NCBI GenBank assembly: GCA_963457665.1
Contig: OY735220.1
Coordinates: 34,765,694-34,829,693, forward strand
DNA length: 64,000 bases
From: Thysanoteuthis rhombus
Taxonomy: Eukaryota > Mollusca > Cephalopoda > Oegopsida > Thysanoteuthidae
Direction: 5' to 3'
Every line of letters begins with the position of its first letter. The stretch's first letter is position 1. Below are positions 20,418 to 32,807 of this stretch, in pieces. The notes below the pieces were generated by a model, which was not told where the DNA came from, made no database searches, and saw nothing but the letters and a program-made list of their open reading frames with translations. The position numbers and the translations under genes were made by a program.

Positions 20418-20880
20418 TAAATGCAGGTGCATAGATCTTGTTGATTTGATTTGCAGGGGTATAGTATTTCCAATTTAAATCACCTAAGTCTCAATCACTT
20501 TAGTCTAAAATCACTTTGATTTGCAGGAGTACAACACTTTCGTCTAAATGACGTTAGTCTTAATCACTTTGGTCTAGAATCATTTTGGTTTAAATCACTT
20601 TGGTCTATAGCCGCTTTAATCTAAAGGCACTCAGTCTACACGCACTTGAGTCATAAAAGCACTTTATTCTAAATATAATTGTAGGTAAATTAAAGGCCTA
20701 CAACCCCAATCAAAATCATTCGACATGCCCTTGGTTTATAATTTTAGACTAAAATGACTGTAGATCTAGTGCTTTTAGATTGAAGCGCCTGTAAACCAAA
20801 TTGATTTATACCAAATTGATTTAGACGAAAGTGTTGTACCCCTGCAAATCAAATCTACGAGATCTACGCCCCTGTATTTA
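20418..20880. mobile_element. Palindromic foldback element built of a ~16-bp repeat
   Basis: The ends are inverted: TAAATGCAGGTGCATAGATC on the left mirrors the right end, whose complement reads TAAATACAGGGGCGTAGATC. Both continue with GATTTGATTTGCAGGGGTA. Inside, the left half (about 20480-20670) is a degenerate tandem array with unit CACTTTGGTCTAAAAT in about a dozen variants. The right half carries the same unit in the opposite orientation (complement CAATTTGGTTTAAAT, CACTTTCGTCTAAAT). There is no coding capacity and no target duplication was seen. Confidence 0.7.
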
Positions 20881-21059
20881 TCAGAAAGAGAATAGAAAAG
20901 GACCACGTTTGAGCATAACTACAGAGCAAGGTAAGCTCATTGCTACAAAGTGACTAAATTTTTAAAAAAAGAAAGAAAGAAGTAAATCCACATTCGAAAC
21001 CAAAGCAAAAAATATTCTGTGTATCTCCCTCACCAACCCCCCTGTCTTATCTCGCCTGC

Positions 21060-21092
<33 letters not shown>

Positions 21093-21589
21093 GCTTCCTC
21101 CTTCTCTACATCCCCCTGTGTTCTTCCTCACTGTCCCTATCTCGTCCTTTTTTTGTATTTCTTTTTTTTCTTTTTTTTTCTCGTCGGTAAGTGTTAAGAA
21201 ATACGGTGGGCGTCTGACCATCTCATGAAAAGAATACCGTATTCTCCAATAGTGGATCGTTACTTATTAAGTTCGTTGCAAGCTCAAGAAAACGCTTGAT
21301 GAAGCGAAAAAAACAATAAAAACAAAGCATGACCCGGAGCGAAATAGAGCGTTGCGTTACCAAAACATTGTGAAGGGTGTCAGATGCACCAGTCACTTGA
21401 TGATGGGCGGAGATTGCTCTGGTCGAAATTTTGGGATAAAAGCTCCAAAACCGGAAGTTGATTCACTTGGAAGGCAGAAGTCCCGAACGGTGGAGCCACA
21501 AGATTCAAGTTCAGAAAGAAAACTAGGTCTGTCAAGAAAATATCCAACTATTTAATATCAACGAAAAACTAGCCTATCTAGACTAATAG
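20881..21589. other. Intergenic with CT-rich run
   Basis: (TC)n lies at about 21061-21093 and T-rich runs at 21148-21182. No gene was seen. Confidence 0.5.
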
Positions 21590-21800
21590 CACCTTAATAC
21601 ACTTCAAAGTACTCCCCTTTGAACCTCATGCACGTATCCCAGCATTCTCCCACTTTTCATTTTGGTCTGCAAGGTCCTCTTTCGAGATCGCCATGACCCA
21701 CTTTGTCACGTTCTCCTTAATCTCGCTCATAGTGCGAAACCTCTTGAGAAAAGCCAGAAGTCACGCAATACACTAGCCCATTCGATGGAGTCTCACTGCA
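21590..21800 (-). mobile_element. Mariner-like transposase remnant, second copy
   Basis: The minus strand gives DFWLF, then FRTMSEIKENVTKWV and KWENAG, and after a frame change KGEYFE. These match the DFFLFPKLK, TVDEIKEN and GEYFEGD blocks that close mariner transposases. The blocks are in different frames, so the copy is dead. It is inverted relative to the remnant at 13.6-13.9 kb. Confidence 0.5.
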
Positions 21801-22320
21801 GACTGATCCATCTAACGGGAGAGTGTCTATCAACGTATGCACATTAGGGTATCCTCTAATTAGATACCAAGTTAAACCAAGGCCACGCAACCGGTTCTCG
21901 AGATATTCAAAATGGGTGGATATTTTTTTAAAGCAGAGTAAATAGCGCTCCCCTCGTTGGTCAATTTCGTACAATCAAAATTCTAAATTGAAAACGAAAT
22001 ATTCATTCGTCGAGTTTTTTTCCCCTATTCAGTAAAGATAATCTTTCAGTTGAACAGATTCTCAGTTTGTTTTGTTGTCATTTGTGTCATTGAATTCAGG
22101 GGAATTTGATTATCCGTGATTTATTAAGAGACAATTCACTAACCACAACCAGTACTTGAATAATCTTTCATATTTTATAGCTTCTTACTCTGTTCCTGCC
22201 GACGTGTGTTATGCTTTTATAGTATCTTGCAATGTGTAATCTACTAAATAGTGACCATTATACTATGATGTTTATAGAAATATTTTATATCTAAATGAAC
22301 AAAATCTATAAAAAACATTC
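21801..22320. other. Intergenic, nothing recognised
   Basis: The first 150 bp may still belong to the mariner relic. The remainder shows no signal. Confidence 0.4.
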
Positions 22321-22527
22321 TCTTCCTTCCTTCCTTCCTTCCTTCCTTCCTTCCTTCCTTCCTTCCTTTCTTTCTTTCTTTCTTTCTTCCTTCCTTTCTT
22401 CCTTCCTTCCTTTCTTTCTTTCTTTTTTCCTTTCTTTCTTTCTTTCTTTCTTTCTTCCTTCCTTCCTCCCTCCCTTCCTTTCTTTCTCCCTTCCTGCTTT
22501 CTTTCTTTCTTTCTTTCTTTCTTCTTT
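22321..22527. repeat. (CTTC/CTTT)n tetranucleotide microsatellite
   Basis: About 205 bp of mixed TTCC and TTTC units. Long open frames on both strands (SFLP and KERK repeats) are by-products. Confidence 0.97.
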
Positions 22528-22564
22528 CATACGTACGTAAGCTACGCTTACATTTTATCTCCCG

Positions 22565-22860
22565 ATGTATGATTTAAATTCTGATAGATACAGTTATGGA
22601 AATCGGGGAGTAGGGTGCAGGAGATACGGCGTATACCTATTTCTCATGTTATTTGCCAAATCTCAAAAATGGCCCCAAAATTGGCTGTTTTCAAAAATTA
22701 CCCATGGGGGCTTACAGTGCCCTGAAACACGAAGCTTCACAGGACAACTTCGTTCATCCCTGTGAGACCCCTCTTTGATCACCAAGTATGAATCCTAGAT
22801 ACAGCATTACCGTATACCTAGTTCCCATCACTGGTTTGAGAGGATATTATGTATTCAATT
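22565..22860 (-). repeat. Interspersed repeat with GGTATACG cores, copy 1
   Basis: On the minus strand AACTAGGTATACGGTAATG (22823-22805) and later AGGTATACGCC (near 22638-22628) occur in the same order as at 28072-28140 on the plus strand. The 19-mer is identical between the loci. Confidence 0.5.
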
Positions 22861-24719
22861 TCGATAATATACCGTTTTTTGCTGATAGGTCATGCTTCTT
22901 GTCTTGAAGGTTATTAGGGTCTCGAAATCCAATTAATTTGAGTAAGGTAGTGAAGACCTTCAAGGTTGTACCTTAAAGAAATTGAAGACATAGTTCGGTA
23001 TGAGGAGATATGAGAAATGTGATAATTAAACTTTTTTCTTCCTACAAACTGACCTCTGTGCGCGTTTACTGCTCATTGTGATCGTAACTAGCTCTGGTCT
23101 TGGTTTTATTTGAAGAATTGTTTTCAGTTCTCTCTGTTAAACCTTTATATGGCAAGCCTGAAAATGTTTTAGATATCACGATAACCTTTTTGAATGTTAA
23201 CTTGACCGAATTACAAGCAGATTGCTCGTAAATAAATTCTTCACTGATTGGAACTTCATTGGAATCAGTGGCACGCTATCTTTCGATCGGATTTAAATGA
23301 TCATACAGAGTCAGTCACTTGTTCCATAAAGAGATTTAACAGCAAAGAAAAGAAAGTAACAAGACAAGCGCTGGAAATATTTGAGTGTATTGAATACAGT
23401 CTCAAAGATATTTGACAATGGTTTAAGGGAAGGAGTTTGCTAATACTGATGGATAATGACGTATGGAAAATTAACACAGGTAAACACAAAAATGTTAAAA
23501 AATAATTATGATAAAATTAATATTTTTGTTTACTCTACAAATAAAACTGATAATTTTAAGTGGAAATTAATGTTTGAAAGAAAAAAATCAAGCCTAGCCT
23601 TATGCAGGAACTCCTAAATAAGTTTGAATTTAATTTAAAATATCACTTTTTTTCTATGTGAAAAAAGGAAATTTTGAAAAGGTGATAATATCATAAAATG
23701 TTAGACGTATAGGCACAGAAAAGAAACCTTAAACGGAGAAGAGTTAAATTCCATATTTGGACAATACTACGCTTGTCAAGTTGAGTTAATTTATTTGGTT
23801 GGAGCAAAAATAATTGCAGATCTTTGTTGTTGGAAATGTTATGCTTATTTTGGAATAAAGCACTATTTAACTATATTCATGGATGACATGTTTTTTGAAG
23901 TGTGAATTTTGCACTATTTATTCAAGCTGAACTATTTTTTCCCATTATTCATTTTGGTTTATTTGAAGCTGTCAAATCAAAAAGATGGATAGGGTCACAT
24001 TCTAGCAATTTTATTGCATGACTTCAAAATGGGATGTAGATCTTCAACAACCAAGCAGCAGCTCAAAACACCTTTAAAAAATTCATTGGTTCCGGAACCC
24101 CAGAATTCTATTCTTCGGGAAATGAGAAATGACAAAAATGTTTAAATTCTAATGGTTCTCACTTCAATAAATAACTTTTATTCTAAGCTGAGACATACTG
24201 CTTTAAAGTTGATGATAGAAATCCGAGATTATTTTTGCACCAACCTAATAAAAGCAGTAAATATCTATTGCAGGTACATGGGAGAAAGAGAGGGAAATCA
24301 ATTTATTTGCTCCTAGGATGAATGTCTTTCAAGGTGAACCCGTGCTCCAATTCCGATTACAAGGAGACATTTCTGCAATAAAAAAAGAAGAATTGCCGTT
24401 CTAGGGCAGCAAATTATTTCGGCATTGTCATAATGGCTAATGTTTATTAGAACTGAGGCAACACATACACTCATTCATCAAGCTTTATTGTAATGCCTGC
24501 TCTTTATTCCATCACATTTGAAACACTTTTCGTTACTCTGAGTTCATCATCCTACCCAAGAAAAGGTCTTTGTTATCATGCACTAGTAAATGTCCACTTC
24601 TTTGATAACACTATGCCTACAGCTGTCTTTTGTGTCAGTATGTTTACACGTGAGTTTGAAAGTTTAATGCAAGGTATTGTTAACTAAAATCCTTGTATCC
24701 ATTTTGGGTAAAGGTTCTT
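22861..24719. other. Long AT-rich intergenic stretch
   Basis: Nothing recognised over about 1.85 kb. The frames are short and without domains. Confidence 0.5.
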
Positions 24720-25200
24720 TCTTTCATCCTTTTTCTTTTCCTATGTTTTCATTCATTTTTTATTCCTACCGCTCCTCCTCTTTTCTTTCACGTTTTCCTT
24801 CTTTTTCGTCATTCATATTTTCGTTCTTTTCTTCCTTCATTCTTTCTTTTATTTCCCTCTTTCATTCTTCTTCTTCTTCTTCTTCTTCTTCTTCTTCTTC
24901 TTCTTCTTCTTCTTCTTCTTCTTCTTCTTCTTCTTCTTCTTCTGCTTTCATTCTTTCCTTCTTTTCTTCCTTCTTCCTTTCTTTCTTTTTCCCTTCACCC
25001 TTTCCTTCTTTTCCTTCTTCCATCATTTCTTTCTTCATTTTTCAGCTATTCCTTTATCTTTTCCTCCATCTTTCATTTTTTTCTCTTCTTCTTCTATTCA
25101 TTTACCTCCTTGTTTCTTTCTTACATCACTTGGTCTTTCTTTCTTTTTTGTTTTATTCTTTGGTTTGTTCTGACCTCCTACCTCACCTTCAACAAGCTTT
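24720..25200. repeat. Polypyrimidine tract with (TTC)n array
   Basis: About 480 bp are nearly all pyrimidine on the plus strand. A pure TTC array of about 26 units lies at 24865-24943. The long serine/leucine/phenylalanine frames over it are compositional. Confidence 0.95.
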
Positions 25201-26109
25201 CATCAGACTTTTTCAACTGCTTCTCTTCCATGATGTTTAACGTAATTTATGAAATACATTTATGAAATGGATAAAGAATCATAAAATATAGCCGAAAATT
25301 AATGATAGATGACAGAATCAACACTTTAGCAAAAAAAGAATCATTTATCACTCTGACAGATCAGAAAGATAATTTCCAAATGAAAAGGCCTCGCCGATTA
25401 ATAAATCCCACAAAAACTACTTTGGAAAAATCATCAAAAATAAACTACACTCTATAAATGTCAAATTGAGGAAGGGGCTGAATTTGAAACAATGAAAAAG
25501 TACCGATAAAGTGGTAGAATGGTTAAAAAAAACAAACAACAAAAAACAATGTGAATTAATGAAATAGACATAAAATGATTTTATCCTACAATAAAAGAAA
25601 ATCTACTGAGGAAAGCCATAACACTAGCCAAGAAACACATCTCCATAAAAGACAAAGGTATAAAAATTATTAGCTATTGTAAAAAAATGATACTCATCCA
25701 TAAAAATGAGCCACAGACAAAAATAAACTAGAGACTATGACGTTACTGTGGGAGCAGAAATTTGCGAAATAATAGATATACTAACTTTAAACAACCTATA
25801 CAAAAGAATGAATTGGACTATAGACAGATGATGATTTGATAATACTACTTAAATACACAGGCTCAATAAGGAATTAATATCAAAAGCATTTAAAGATATG
25901 GGATCTAATATCGACATACATACGTAAAAAGTCTAAATACTGATACTTACAAACCATACAGAAAAAAAACAAATAAAATGAAAAGCTCCTCTACTATATA
26001 CCAACACGGCATCCACTCATTCACCAAATATATTAAACGAAATATCAAATAATTCATCAATATTTAACCATATAATACAGTCCTATAAACCAGTGGCTTT
26101 AAGAGATGA
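25201..26109. other. AT-rich intergenic stretch
   Basis: A-rich on the plus strand, with no recognised feature. Confidence 0.5.
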
Positions 26110-26657
26110 ATAAATTATACACTCAAAATCGAGAATTCCCTCGATACACCTTCTGGTTTTACTCGTACGCTTCTTCAACAATGAACCAGGGGTCATAGGT
26201 TGTTTCGGGTTTTGATCATTGGATACCCCCACTGGTGTAATCCAACTGGGGAAATCCAATTGGCGTGCTCGTCCACGGATCCCTTTTCTTAATCCACAAT
26301 TACCACGAGGCCCTTTCTGCAGCCTCCAGTGTGTTTTGGATGTCTTTTTTGCTGTTTACCTCTCACCCCAAGGTGTTTGAAGGTCTGCTGTCACGAATTA
26401 ACGGCAAAGCCCCGACATCAACTCACATCGGACCTTTCAGACATTATTCTTGCACTCTGATACGAGCACAGCATATTTGACCCTTTTGCTCTTATCGACT
26501 CGACGATTCTATTCTCATACGGGACAGACAGTTGCAACAATACCACTTGCTTTGTTGATTCTGATGTAAGCACCATATCTGTACGGAGCAGAATGATTGC
26601 AATATTTTCTGGGAACTTGATCTGCCTTCCCAGGTGGACTAAACCAAATAATAAATA
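26110..26657 (-). mobile_element. LINE remnant with restriction-like endonuclease C-terminus
   Basis: The minus strand reads GRQIKFPENIAIILLRTDMVL, then KQVVLLQLSVPYENRI and, after a frame change, KHLGVRGKQQKRHPKHTG and DEHANWISP. The pattern RPDMVL plus VVLLELTVPWE and a later LGVRG-R-RRAIK block is the C-terminal region of LINE proteins with a restriction-like endonuclease (R2/NeSL/Hero-type), common in fish and invertebrate genomes. The acidic residue expected in ELTVPWE is glutamine here (QLSVPYE). Frame changes and a stop show that the copy is dead. Confidence 0.55.
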
Positions 26658-27589
26658 ATGGATAATAAAAAAGAAAAAAAGAAAAGAAAAAAGAATATAA
26701 TACGGTTTAATCCACCATACGATAAACTGTATCAACAAAGACATTCCTTAAGGTGATATACAAACATTTCCCCCGAACAAATAAACTACATCCTACATTC
26801 AACAGATATAATGTAAAGGTTAGCAATTCATGTACAGATAACATATAACGAAAAATAATTAAAAAACACAAGATATTGGATAGCATACAGAATAACCATG
26901 CAATCTAAGTAATTGCCGAAATAATAATGTATTAACTGAACAATTCCCATTTATTTACATTGTACCAGACGAAGATAAGGTTAATAAATCTCTCTGTCCC
27001 CTCTCTCTCTCCTTCTGTCCCTGTCTCTCTTCATACATATACTTTCACATTTATACACACACTCGCACTCACATACATGAACACACACACATACACACAC
27101 ATACACACACACATATATTCAAGATGTAAAAAAAGACTAAAGCTTGCAGACATGTAAAATAGTTTCCTTCCACTCGATGCTGTAGCTAGATATTTTGGGA
27201 CCCAGGGAGCTTGGTTCTTTAGAGGACCCCCTTCATCATTTAATGGGAGTATTTAGTGTATAATATCAGTTAAGAAGCAGTAGATGAACTACTATCTAGA
27301 GTAGCTTCCTGTTGAGATAAAGTGTCCATCCACTTTTGAAACTTGAAGGCAGAGGGGTCTCTTAAAATTAGATCCCTTGAAAATTTGTACATAAACATAT
27401 ACAATAAAGAAAATATCAATTTTAGACAAAAGGTAAGGTTCCATTTTGGTATCATAGTTACATTGTAAATAGAACTCCCCCTCTAAAACCCACAAAGTTT
27501 TTTGTGCATACAGGTAGCTGGACAATCTGTCAGTGCTGGGCAAAATATTTCAGATGTGAAAGAAATACGCACATTTTCAGACGTGTGAA
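26658..27589. other. Intergenic with (CA)-rich run
   Basis: (AC)n-rich sequence at about 27052-27117. A GGGACCCAGGGAGC block lies near 27196. No gene was seen. Confidence 0.5.
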
Positions 27590-27925
27590 AAAAAAGATTT
27601 CTCTTCATTTTTTTTTAACCCTTTATTGAAGAGAAAAGCACCCGTTCACTTCTTACCCCTCAAAGGAGGAGGGAATAAAGCTTACCATCACTTCAGATGA
27701 AAAAAACGTTTGCTTTCAGTTTTGACCCCTGAAAGGAGGGAGGGAAGTCTCCTTTCACTTTTGACCGCTTGAACCATGAAAGAGTATTGCTTCACGTTTG
27801 ACCCTATAAAAGAAGGAAAAAAAAGTCTCCTATTATCTTTTGACCACTCAAAGAGCGCAAAAGTCTCACTTCATTTTTGACACTTCAGAGGGAAGAAAAG
27901 TGTCCCTCCTTTTTTGACACCTTAA
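27590..27925. repeat. Degenerate tandem repeat, ~50-60 bp period
   Basis: The block AAGTCTCCTTTCACTTTTGACC and a following CCTCAAAGGAGG-type block recur about five or six times with changing spacing. Examples are near 27640, 27690, 27740, 27820, 27865 and 27900. Confidence 0.6.
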
Positions 27926-28040
27926 TATCTATATATATACACTCACATACACATACATATAACAATATGTCCGCAGCTCAATGATGAAAAAAGAAGATTT
28001 CTTTTAAACAGCAACTTCAGTCTGGGGAATGAGTCTTTGA

Positions 28041-28145
28041 AACTAGGTATACGTTGAGGCTTGGTTTCTGCAACTAGGTATACGGTAATGTCTCCATGAG
28101 TAGACATTGAAAAAAGGAAATTGATACGCAGGTATACGCCTTAGC
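28041..28145 (+). repeat. Interspersed repeat with GGTATACG cores, copy 2
   Basis: Three AGGTATACG cores occur at 28044, 28075 and 28130. The central 19-mer is identical, in inverted orientation, to 22805-22823. Confidence 0.5.
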
Positions 28146-28410
28146 AACGCGCACCTCAACCTCATTACCATCCCTAAGTAAGTTGTCACGTGATACACTG
28201 GTGTCTCGGAAGAGAACTTTTATGTGCTGTTCGGGACCGAAGACATCAAATGACCCATGAAAAAGTTCTCTTGTTCAAGTGAACATTCAACTGAAAGCTG
28301 AGCCAAGAATTCATTACCGGTCCTGAACTTGTCATGTCAGGGACGACATGAATGCATCATATGTTACAGTCCATTCTATCCGTTATTCGTGATGAGTCAA
28401 GCAAATCATT

Positions 28411-29025
<615 letters not shown>

Positions 29026-29221
29026 TATATAATTCTTCTCCTTGTTTTCATGTTTATAACTAAACAGACAATCAGGTCTCCTCTGATTTCCATGTTTCAT
29101 GTCACGCTGGCCCCTGCTGCGCTTATCGGGAGTCGAGTGTTTCTAGAATGAATCACAAACATTTTCATCAACTCGAAACATGAACTTGATTGATAGACAT
29201 TGTTAACAAAGCGAAGCCTAT

Positions 29222-29352
29222 TCTTTCACATAGCCACATCGGTGGGTCACCCAGTAAGAATCAAACTCACAACGTAAAGTTTGTAAAACCAACTTAATCC
29301 ATTTTAGGCACCCATGTAGGATCGAACCCAGTACCTGAGATATGAGAAATCA
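29222..29352 (-). repeat. tRNA-derived SINE-like unit
   Basis: On the minus strand a tRNA-like stretch includes GAGTAATGGTCGGCAAG and a consensus B box GGGTTCGATCC (near 29309-29319). A second weaker B-box-like site, GAGTTTGATTC, follows at about 29262, so this may be a dimeric SINE. Confidence 0.5.
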
Positions 29353-31894
29353 ACTTGCCGACCATTACTCAATTCCAGGCGCTGCCTCAAATTTTCACAT
29401 GGCGACGAGGCATTTAGTGAAGGTCGAAATCACTATCAAAGGCCTGCGGAACAAACAATCGCTCCACTATAAGCGCTCATGTAGATATTCACTAAGCTTG
29501 CTCGAGGAGACGAAGCGAAGGTGTACCTGTAAAAGAATTGATTACTCTCTTATTCTAGCATTTATCAGTATTTTTTGGTTTATATATATATATCACAAAA
29601 AATTACTAAATTGAATATGAATACTTGCTGTAAAACTCAATGTATAAACTGAGAATATGGGGTCCCACTAAATCTACCCCTGGTGCCCCTTGGAGTCTTG
29701 GGATCTGAGGCCTGTGCCTCAAGTGCCACAGGGGTTCATTCAGAACTGGAGCCAGTTTGTACACTATTCTGTTAAACATCTCTCCACGGTAGAAAAAAAC
29801 AAACAAACTTTGGAGCAGATTCCTTCATTTCGATCGCAAAAGAAGATTAAAAATGAATGCTTCACATGACTATAAACAGAACATTTTAGACACGAAATCA
29901 AGCTCTATGTGCTTGTGGAAGCTTACTAAGAAGAGGAAAGGGGGAAAAGTACTTTCGTGCCAAGAAGGAAAATAATTAATAATTGATTTGCATCGAGACA
30001 ACGGATTAGTCGGACGGACTTGCATATAAATCCGACTCATTCAGATTCTATATTTATCGGCTATTAATTCATTCAGACGCACGTTTGCACAATTATTGTC
30101 CCTAAAGATTGCTCAGGGTTAGAAACACAAACTAATTTATGAAGTTCACGTCAGGCTACATCAAAAATTCAATCTTAAACCTCCAAATACTGGCTTTCGT
30201 TATGTATAACCCCCTACTGCAGATGAACAGCCCCACTTCCATTGAGCTCCAATTTCGAATGAAAATGCATTACAAATATGTGTAACAATTACGCTTCCGT
30301 ATATAATACGCACCTCGATTTTTTAGCTCAACGTTTTTGGAAGAAGATGCGGCTTATACATGGTGAAATACAGTAGATAAGAATGGAGAAAATCCCATTG
30401 AAAATCAATTGTCTTAGTTTGAACGTATCTACAAAATTATACAAAAGATTGTCAGGAAGTTTGCCTCTTATTTTATAGAGCTATATATACTCATTGACAA
30501 TAAATCAGCTTATATTTTGAACAGTGTGATTTTCTTGGTTATTCAGTCCGTAACATTTGACTCGTCTTCTCAGAGGTAACAGTTTTGCTGATAAAAATAT
30601 CCCCTAACCACCATTTGAAACTATGAACTCTTCCACTGGAAAAAATTCATAATTTTTTTTTCTCTTGAAAGATCATCACATAGAAATTCAAATATATCCT
30701 TGATTTTTCCCCGCAGGATTTAACTAGTTTCATACATTTAATAGATGTACATTCACACATAGGTACGAAGTAGAAGAATGTTTAGAAGCCAAAAAATGTG
30801 AGTACAGGAGAAAAATAACTTATAAACTGCTTTTCACTATCATCTGCACCTTCGTATACTCTGACGTACTAGCATCTAAAGCAGCGATTGCTATGACTAA
30901 CTGACATACCGAAATCTGCATTACGTCTTTTGCTTAGTGCTATAAACCAAATTTCTCTGTGTTGCAAATTCTTTCATCTAAATCTATGAGTCAAAAAAAA
31001 GAATAAGTAACACTTTTATTGAATGAAGTGATATCTTAATAAAAATAGATGTTGAAGATTTAAGTTACTTTTAATTTATGAATAGTAAGTAATATATTTC
31101 CTATATTTTAGATATGTGTCTGGAGAATCAAGATATTTCTAGATATTCTCAGATGTTTGTTTTTTTTTCATTCAATTTTAGATGTGAACATAAAAAATAA
31201 AGTTAGCCACAATGTTCTTGCCAGATCTTCGCACAAGAAAAGAACTAACATATCTGTGATCAGACTTTAAGGCTTGTTTTTATTTCTTTCTTTTCCTCTC
31301 ACCCTTCGTTCAGCCATTCATTTTCTAAACGCTTTTGTTTGGCGTCCAGACACCATTTCTCCGTTTCATTCATCTGCGTCAGTCTGCCGGGAGAAGAACA
31401 TGAATATGATTATGGCTTCTACACTCAGCGAGCGAGTAAAACTTCCAGACATTTTCATGGTCGTCTGCTTCTTACATTATTACTTCAACAAATGGCATCC
31501 ATATGTTCTCTGACAATTCCCTGCCGACGTCACTCCTGCAACTGACAGGAGCTGGTCCCTTACCATCTAACCCTACTAGCTTGTTTCACATGCAAGGAAA
31601 TCTCCTCAACTTCCCATTTGCATACAATGTTGATGCAGATCTCACTGGATATCGTCAATGCAAATTTATTTTCCCCATTGGAGGGCAGGGCCAGTTTTAA
31701 GCCATTTGGACCACTTGGTCCCAATTGGGCCCTGGGCCTAAGTGGGGCTAATGCAACTCTAGTCTTGTCAGATACATACAACCCATTGTTACATACAGTT
31801 AACAATACAGAACAGCAAAGATTTTCATTTTCTTTTGAATTCTACGAGGTTTTCTGAACTTTTGATTGACCTCCATTCAACTATAGAGACATGA
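29353..31894. other. Long intergenic stretch
   Basis: Nothing was recognised apart from a GATGCGGCTTATACATGG block near 30347 that resembles ends of old DNA-transposon relics. Frames up to 90 codons have no domain. Confidence 0.45.
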
Positions 31895-32110
31895 AGTCAA
31901 TAATAAATTTCATATCGCAAAGATCCCACAGGTTTGAGCCGTAAACCTGGAGCCCAGCAAAAATGTTTCCAATTGGTCGGTCCTGTGGGGGGGGGGGAGA
32001 TTCTGACGACTTCTTCTCGCGGGTTTGAACCTAGATCAGCTGGGTAATGCCACAACGTTTCGGCTTGAAGAACACCAATGCTGCACTTTTGCCAATTTAA
32101 AGGTTTTAAA
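31895..32110 (-). repeat. Repeat with CCGAAACGTTGTGG tail motif
   Basis: On the minus strand TTCTTCAAGCCGAAACGTTG at 32051-32070 belongs to the CGAAACG tail family also seen at 35.3, 43.8, 55.9 and 56.3 kb. A G run at 31988-31997 lies inside. Confidence 0.4.
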
Positions 32111-32739
32111 AGTTTTATGAAACTCATAATAAATCCACACATATGATAATTAGCAGTGTATGTTTCTACTCCGACACGCTAAGAAATACAGATTCCAGAA
32201 ACAAGGATAAACTAGTGGGGTGAACAAATCTGCCAAGAAGTGAGAAGATGGAAAGAGTTGTGCAAGGGCATAGCTAAAATCAAATCATGTCTGGCGCAAG
32301 ATCATATTACAGGAAATTCTGCGCAGAACAAATGCAGCATAAATGGATTCCCTACTGCCTTACAATATAACAGGTTTAGATATTAATAGTTTGTTTGAAA
32401 ATATGAATCAAACTCGATTTAGTCTGGCATAGGGTTACAACAGCGGAGTGCCAAGAGAGAATGAAATTCATTGAAAATAGGTTAGACAGAACTTGGCTAA
32501 ATACTGTTCTACAGTATACAAGTGTTCTATGTTGATATAATAGATTGTGTTCGATGGCTGTACTGAATGTTAGGAAGTAGGAGAAACAATTATCCAGCTA
32601 GGAATATCTTTCTCGGTATTTGGAGTACACGACTTTACATCGTCAAAACAGAGGAAAGTGCAATCGTTCCAGCTATTAAAAGATCGATGCAGATAGATAA
32701 ATATTAACAGACCGGTATAGATAGTGGATGAGTAGATTG

Positions 32740-32798
32740 AGATAAATAGATAGATGGATAGATAGATGGATGGATGGATGGATGGATGGATGGATAGA
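32740..32798. repeat. (GATA/GATG)n microsatellite
   Basis: Mixed GATA and GATG units. Confidence 0.93.
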
Positions 32799-32807
32799 TT
32801 CCCAATC

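Noticed and set aside
22295-22540. Long open frames of SFLP and KERK repeats on both strands
   Set aside because: They are direct translations of a CTTC/CTTT microsatellite.
24677-25265. Frames of 187 and 190 codons rich in S, L and F
   Set aside because: They translate a polypyrimidine tract with a TTC array; there is no domain and no start support.
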